Below are positions 6,622 through 10,609 of a stretch of DNA of 10,609 nt, in pieces. Every line of letters begins with the position of its first letter. Position 1 is the stretch's first letter. The position numbers and the translations under genes are program-made. Below the pieces are notes generated by a model. That model did not search any database. It saw nothing but the letters and a program-made list of their open reading frames with translations, and was not told where the DNA came from. The stretch is taken from contig CALETH010000121.1 of NCBI GenBank assembly GCA_937920105.1, forward strand, positions 1 through 10,609, in the 5' to 3' direction. Origin of the DNA: an uncultured Bacteroidota bacterium (lineage in GTDB: Bacteria; Bacteroidota; Ignavibacteria; UBA10030; UBA8401).

Positions 6622-8082
6622 TTATCGATGATAATTTGGTGCTTCTTTGGTAATGCGAATATCATGTGGATGACTTTCTCGTAAACCGGCATCACTCATT
6701 TTTACAAATTGCGTTTTGGTTTTCATTGCAAGAATATTTTCTGCTCCGCAATATCCCATTGCAGCACGTAATCCGCCAACCATTTGATAAACCGTTGCAC
6801 TTAATTCTCCTTTAAATGCAACACGTCCTTCAATTCCTTCGGGAACAAGTTTTTGAATATCATCTTCCACATCTTGAAAATATCTATCTTTACTCCCTTC
6901 TTTCATTGCTTCGATAGAACCCATTCCACGATAAATTTTATACGTGCGTCCTTCATACAAAATTTTTTCTCCGGGACTTTCTTGTAATCCGGCAAATAAA
7001 CCACCAATCATCACAGAATCTGCACCGGAAGCAATGGCTTTAGCAATATCTCCTGTTTGTTTAATTCCACCATCAGCGATGATTGGAATTTTATATTTTT
7101 TTGCTGCGGAAACACAATTCATAATTGCAGTAACTTGCGGAACACCAACTCCGGCAACAACTCTTGTTGTGCAAATTGAACCCGGACCAATTCCGACTTT
7201 TACAGCATCTGCTCCAGCTTTAATTAAATCCCTCGTTCCTTCTGCAGTGCCAACATTTCCGGCGATGAGTTCTATGGAAGAAAATTTCTTTTTTACTTTT
7301 TGCACCATTTCCAACACACCTTTGGAATGTCCGTGTGCAGTATCAATCACAAGGATATCAACTCCAGCGTGAATGAGTGCCTCTGCTCGTTCGAGAGTGT
7401 TGGCAGCAATTCCAACGGCTGCTCCAACACGCAATCTTCCGTGACCATCTTTGCATGCGTTGGGAAATCGTTTTTTCTTTTGAATGTCTTTAAATGTAAG
7501 AAGTCCTTTGAGTTTTCCGTTTTTATCAACCACGGGAAGTTTTTCTATTTTATGTTTTTGTAAAAGTTTTTCTGCTTCTTCTAATGTTGTGCCAACAGGT
7601 GCTGTAATGAGATTTTCTTTTGTCATCACTTCTGATATGAGAAGATTTTTGTTTGGCTGAAATCGTAAATCTCTGTTGGTAAGGATACCAACAAGTTTTT
7701 CGTTTTCTACAATGGGTATTCCTGAAATACTATATTTTGCCATCAATGCCAAAGCATCACCAACATTTTTTTCTGCGGTCAGTGTGATGGGATTGATTAT
7801 CATTCCACTTTCGGAACGTTTCACTTTATCCACTTCTTCGGCTTGTCGTTGAATGGACATGTTTTTGTGAATTATTCCCATTCCTCCTTCACGTGCAAGT
7901 GCAATTGCCATTTCGGATTCTGTTACTGTATCCATTGCGGCGGAAAGTATTGGTATGTTGAGTTGGATATTTTTTGTGAGTTGTGTCTGGATATTTACTT
8001 CTCGTGGCAAGATGTTGGATTTTGCTGGTACAAGTAAAATATCATCGTAGGTGATTGCTTCACCGAGTATTTTTGTGGGCAT
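6622..8082 (-). CDS. guaB: IMP dehydrogenase
   Basis: A full-length 486-residue cytoplasmic enzyme that oxidises IMP to XMP with NAD+, the committed step of GMP synthesis. The N-terminal TIM-barrel part starts TYDDILLVPA and includes LSAAMDTVTE (47-56). Two CBS domains, which bind adenine or guanine nucleotides and regulate the enzyme, lie at about 94-146 and 153-205. The barrel resumes with PNACKD and RLRVGAAVG. IDTAHGHS (246-253) and GNVGT (275-279) follow. The catalytic loop GIGPGSICTTR holds Cys304. ADGGIK (337-341), YRGMGS (384-389) and the mobile flap EGIEGRV with Arg420 complete the active site. The C-terminus AGLRESHPHDIRITKEAPNY resembles Bacteroidota/Ignavibacteriota enzymes. The ATG comes 5 bp after the GIY-YIG gene stop, without a Shine-Dalgarno site, and no separate promoter was seen. 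Confidence 0.97.
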   Translation of the reverse strand: MPTKILGEAITYDDILLVPAKSNILPREVNIQTQLTKNIQLNIPILSAAMDTVTESEMAIALAREGGMGIIHKNMSIQRQAEEVDKVKRSESGMIINPITLTAEKNVGDALALMAKYSISGIPIVENEKLVGILTNRDLRFQPNKNLLISEVMTKENLITAPVGTTLEEAEKLLQKHKIEKLPVVDKNGKLKGLLTFKDIQKKKRFPNACKDGHGRLRVGAAVGIAANTLERAEALIHAGVDILVIDTAHGHSKGVLEMVQKVKKKFSSIELIAGNVGTAEGTRDLIKAGADAVKVGIGPGSICTTRVVAGVGVPQVTAIMNCVSAAKKYKIPIIADGGIKQTGDIAKAIASGADSVMIGGLFAGLQESPGEKILYEGRTYKIYRGMGSIEAMKEGSKDRYFQDVEDDIQKLVPEGIEGRVAFKGELSATVYQMVGGLRAAMGYCGAENILAMKTKTQFVKMSDAGLRESHPHDIRITKEAPNYHR

Positions 8083-8087
8083 AAGAT

Positions 8088-8498
8088 TTATTTTTTGTTC
8101 AATTTTGGAATTGATGAATTGCAGGGTGGTGCTTCTCCATATTGAGAAATATATTTTTCAATTTCTTTCCTTTCAGCATTATCAATTTTGGTTTCAGGAA
8201 GAATATCTATGTGTACCTGCAACATAAAATCACCATATTTTTCTTTCAATTTTTTTTCTACTATTCTATAATATGTTATTCCACCAGAATGATTTTTGTG
8301 TCTTTTAGCAGATAAAAATTCTTTTATTCTTGCTTTTATCCTTGTTGTTTTACCAATGTAAATAATTCCCTCTGCATCTTCTTTAAGCAAACGAGGAATT
8401 GGATAAGGATTATTTTTTTTATCAACAATTATTATCTTGTAAATCCCTGCTTTTTCATCAGTAATGCTATTAATATTAGTCAATTTCTCCCATCTCAT
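8088..8498 (-). CDS. Small GIY-YIG domain protein, putative nuclease
   Basis: A 136-residue protein that looks like a stand-alone GIY-YIG nuclease domain. It shows AGIYKI (Gly18-Ile19-Tyr20), then GIIYIGKT with Tyr47-Ile48-Gly49, then Arg57 in IKARIKEF as the likely catalytic arginine. Glu109 or Glu112 in NAERKEIEKY is the likely metal ligand, and Asn127 lies in PPCNSSIPK. The GIY to YIG gap is longer than the roughly ten residues common in the family, with a Pro-rich insert (NNPYPIPRLLKE). The gene sits 13 bp after the methyltransferase stop and 5 bp before guaB. Some GIY-YIG proteins are restriction enzymes (Eco29kI, Hpy188I), so a role in this R-M cassette is plausible; a repair or accessory nuclease is also possible. 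No second domain is present. Confidence 0.75.
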   Translation of the reverse strand: MRWEKLTNINSITDEKAGIYKIIIVDKKNNPYPIPRLLKEDAEGIIYIGKTTRIKARIKEFLSAKRHKNHSGGITYYRIVEKKLKEKYGDFMLQVHIDILPETKIDNAERKEIEKYISQYGEAPPCNSSIPKLNKK

Positions 8499-8504
8499 AT
8501 TAAT

Positions 8505-8510
8505 TCCTTT
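8505..8510 (-). promoter_or_regulatory. Shine-Dalgarno site for the GIY-YIG gene
   Basis: AAAGGA on the minus strand lies 6 nt before the ATG at 8498, a good position for ribosome binding. It is the clearest such site in the window, where most genes lack one, and it supports this start codon. Confidence 0.6.
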
Positions 8511-8511
8511 C

Positions 8512-9477
8512 TTATTTGAATAATAACACTTGTTTATTATTCATTATCTTTCTTGGTAATTTTATAACTGACATTTTTGTTTTAAGAACAATTGGTGTGG
8601 TATCAATTTCTTCAACATTTTTTGGGATGTAATAAAAGTCTTTCAAAGATTCCCAATCGTTATTTCGTAATGTTACGACTTCATTAAGATAAAAACTCAC
8701 CCAACTTTTTCCGATTTTAGAAATGGATTGTTCTTGTTCTAATTTTTGTTTGGTGATATGAGCATAATGTTCGTCAAGTTCAAAGCCAATATATTGTCTG
8801 CCAAGTCGCTTTGCTGCTACCATTGTTGTTCCTGTTCCTGCAAATGGGTCTAACACAATATCACCTTCATCAGTACTCATTAAAATAATTCTTTCTAATA
8901 AGTGAATTGGTAATTGGCATGGATGTTCATCTCTAAATTTATCATGTTTTATTCTATGAATATCTGTCCATACATCCGAAACTAATGGACCAAAGGGATG
9001 TAAAAGATTTTTCTTTCCGCCATAATCTTTTGCAAGAATGTTTGCTTTTCTTGTTCGTTTATGTGGATGTCTAATCTCATAATATTTTATCTGTTTGATA
9101 TTTTTTGCATAGAATAAAATTCCATAATGTCCGGGTTGTAAAGATTTTCCCATTGGTGCAGTTGGTGCATCCCAACTTATCCAATGTTTAAAATCAACTT
9201 TTGTATTTAAGAATGCTGCATAATGAGTTAACCATTTAGGAATATTATGAACAAAGATTGAACCAGTTGGTTTGGTAATTCTCACCATTTCCGTTAACCA
9301 TTCTTCACACCACTGTAAATATTCCTGTACTTTTAAACTATCCTTATAACTGTTATAATTTTTTTTCAAGTTAAATGGAGGGTCTGCAAATGTTATATCA
9401 ACAGAATCATTGGGAAGTTTTTTGAGAAGTTTTACACAATCACCTTGTGTAATAGTATTGAGAAATTTTTCCATCAT
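8512..9477 (-). CDS. DNA methyltransferase, beta class (N6_N4_Mtase), probably adenine-N6
   Basis: A 321-residue S-adenosylmethionine-dependent DNA methyltransferase. The order of motifs gives the beta class. The catalytic motif IV ADPPFNL comes first (Asp32-Pro-Pro-Phe35). A variable region about 100-180, likely to set the target sequence, follows. Motif X-like HPCQLPIHLLERII (185-198) comes next, and the SAM-binding motif I LDPFAGTGTT (209-218) last, with FELDEHY at 232-238. DPPF favours N6-adenine methylation, but the base is not certain. A tail of about 75 residues after the core (250-321) may be extra target contact. The ATG at 9477 overlaps the stop of the peptidase-nuclease gene (ATGA); a second ATG follows at once. 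The pairing with a DpnII-like nuclease domain suggests protection of host DNA. The recognition sequence cannot be read from the gene. Confidence 0.92.
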   Translation of the reverse strand: MMEKFLNTITQGDCVKLLKKLPNDSVDITFADPPFNLKKNYNSYKDSLKVQEYLQWCEEWLTEMVRITKPTGSIFVHNIPKWLTHYAAFLNTKVDFKHWISWDAPTAPMGKSLQPGHYGILFYAKNIKQIKYYEIRHPHKRTRKANILAKDYGGKKNLLHPFGPLVSDVWTDIHRIKHDKFRDEHPCQLPIHLLERIILMSTDEGDIVLDPFAGTGTTMVAAKRLGRQYIGFELDEHYAHITKQKLEQEQSISKIGKSWVSFYLNEVVTLRNNDWESLKDFYYIPKNVEEIDTTPIVLKTKMSVIKLPRKIMNNKQVLLFK

Positions 9478-10550
9478 CGTACATTCTTTTTCAAAAATTG
9501 TTGAAAGCGTTCAATTTCATCTTTATGAAAAGTAAATACATCATCATACGCAGAAACCATTCTCATCAAATCACTTTTGCGAACATACCAACCTATGCCA
9601 TCAACAAAACCAATAAATTTTGATTTTGGATAATATTTGGTGATGAGTTTTTTAATTGCTCCTTCAGTTTTTGATTTATCTCCTTGTCCTGATGATGTCG
9701 TAACAAGAAAAGAACTTTCTATAATAATTTTAGGATTGTTTTTATTGGGAATAATAAAATCCATTGTTCGTTTTGCAATTTTTTCACGTTGAAAAAGTTC
9801 GGTAAGGTCTCCTTTTTCAAAAGGTATGTGAGAATCTTCTAACAATGTTGCAATAAGTGCTTCTGGATTATTTTCTGTTTTACCGGAATACGAACCTTTT
9901 TCTTTATAACGAACAAGTGTATCTATCATTGCTGGTATTTCAAATTTTAATTTTGAAAGAGACCGAATTTGTCGCATAACGCTAGACTTCGGGATATTCA
10001 CAAAGAATATACAGTAATCATTTCCGGTCAGTGTTTTTTTTAGTTCTATTACAGCTTGCTCACTTAACGAGTTTATTTTTCCAAACGTAGAATATTGCCT
10101 CCCCGTTTGCATTTGCTCGTATATAAAGAATATATTCATCATAGGGTAGTCATACAATTTTGAAGTTGTTTCGTTGTTTACCATCCATTTTTCATTCTCT
10201 AGAATGTTCTTGTTCAAGTCACGACTACTAATAAACAAACATAAATTGTCTACAAGTGAATTTAGAACACTTTCATCAAACAAAAAACGTTTATAGATAT
10301 GCAAATAGTTTGTAAGTGTAGACCCATTCATCATAGATAGATGATCATAATTTGAACCATACTTTGAATACTCAAAATACGAACCTAACATATGCTCCAT
10401 ATAGTGATAAGTTCCTCCATATGCATGAGGGTCATGCGATGATCCACGCTTTATAACAACTACTAATAAGCTTACTATCTTACTTGGATCTTGAATATCA
10501 AAAACTTCAATCCCATTTTTTAACTTATCAAATTTATAAGTAAAATCCAT
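9474..10550 (-). CDS. M16-type zinc peptidase domain fused to a DpnII-like PD-(D/E)XK restriction endonuclease
   Basis: A 358-residue protein with two apparently unrelated halves. Residues about 5-200 look like a single M16 (insulinase/pitrilysin) domain: LKNGIEVF at the start, RGSSHDPHAYGG, then the inverted zinc motif His49-Tyr-Met-Glu52-His53. NGSTLTNYLHIYKRF follows, and the third zinc ligand is probably Glu127 in NNETT, 74 residues after His53, close to the family's usual spacing. M16 peptidases normally need a second homologous domain, which is absent here, so a dimer or loss of proteolysis is possible. Residues about 243-358 resemble DpnII-type nucleases: RTMDFIIP with Asp264, IIIESSF with Glu278, GQGDKSKTEGAIKKL and FIGFVDGIGWYVRKSDL. 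No lysine follows Glu278 in the usual ExK place. The start is bounded by an in-frame stop at 10572-10574. It overlaps the methyltransferase by 4 bp. Confidence 0.75.
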   Translation of the reverse strand: MDFTYKFDKLKNGIEVFDIQDPSKIVSLLVVVIKRGSSHDPHAYGGTYHYMEHMLGSYFEYSKYGSNYDHLSMMNGSTLTNYLHIYKRFLFDESVLNSLVDNLCLFISSRDLNKNILENEKWMVNNETTSKLYDYPMMNIFFIYEQMQTGRQYSTFGKINSLSEQAVIELKKTLTGNDYCIFFVNIPKSSVMRQIRSLSKLKFEIPAMIDTLVRYKEKGSYSGKTENNPEALIATLLEDSHIPFEKGDLTELFQREKIAKRTMDFIIPNKNNPKIIIESSFLVTTSSGQGDKSKTEGAIKKLITKYYPKSKFIGFVDGIGWYVRKSDLMRMVSAYDDVFTFHKDEIERFQQFLKKNVR

Positions 10551-10609
10551 AATCTTGGTTTCAATAACAGTTTAAACAAACTCATAAAATGTATTATGAA
10601 TCAAAATAC

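Noticed and set aside
6944..7372. 142-codon open frame on the plus strand
   Set aside because: It is antisense to guaB, whose full-length conserved protein accounts for the sequence.
10551..10609. Possible promoter for the R-M cassette (GTATTTTG and TATGAGTTTG on the minus strand)
   Set aside because: Neither has the TAnnTTTG spacing, and only 59 bases upstream are available.
1..10609. CRISPR array, tRNA or rRNA genes, insertion sequence ends
   Set aside because: No regularly spaced direct repeats, tRNA-like cloverleaf, rRNA text or transposase reading frame was seen.

Overview
The window is AT-rich, and every gene but the first lies on the minus strand, so transcription of nearly everything runs from high to low coordinates. 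No rRNA or tRNA gene was seen. The proteins look most like the Bacteroidota/Ignavibacteriota (FCB) group. The reasons are the IMP dehydrogenase C-terminus, the GT-B glycosyltransferase opening (YYFPPLGLSGVQR), the general lack of Shine-Dalgarno sequences before start codons, and a TATCTTTG promoter element before kbl that fits the Bacteroidetes -7 consensus TAnnTTTG. This placement is inference from memory of these families.

Region 1 (about 8088-10550) is a compact restriction-modification-like cassette. It begins with an unusual 358-residue protein whose N-terminal half carries the M16 (insulinase/pitrilysin) zinc signature HYMEH plus a distal Glu. Its C-terminal third resembles a DpnII-type PD-(D/E)XK restriction endonuclease. 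A beta-class DNA methyltransferase follows with a 4-bp ATGA overlap, then a small GIY-YIG domain protein with its own Shine-Dalgarno site. This cassette is the strongest candidate for an undescribed defence system.

Region 2 (3571-8082) continues on the same strand with very short gaps: guaB (IMP dehydrogenase) 5 bp after the GIY-YIG gene, a small three-helix membrane protein 2 bp after guaB, a dead rhuM-like gene, an M24B Xaa-Pro peptidase, and a GT-B glycosyltransferase 6 bp after the peptidase. The rhuM-like remnant holds a clear molecular fossil. Re-inverting a 32-bp segment (6183-6214) on paper restores an open N-terminal reading frame typical of RhuM proteins. A one-base frameshift and loss of most of the C-terminal part also mark it as a pseudogene.

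Region 3 (1-3570) holds kbl (2-amino-3-ketobutyrate CoA ligase) with its own probable promoter, then a 29-bp near-perfect palindrome that looks like a dispersed repeat unit. Next come a multi-spanning HGSNAT/DUF1624-type acyltransferase and a SUKH (SMI1/KNR4)-like protein. The SUKH-like gene converges on, and overlaps by 64 bp, the 3' end of an unrecognised plus-strand gene cut by the window edge.

The housekeeping genes (guaB, kbl, the peptidase) do not form one pathway. The layout looks like housekeeping genes interleaved with accessory ones: the R-M cassette, the rhuM remnant and the SUKH gene. No stretch over 300 bases lacks a gene or pseudogene.
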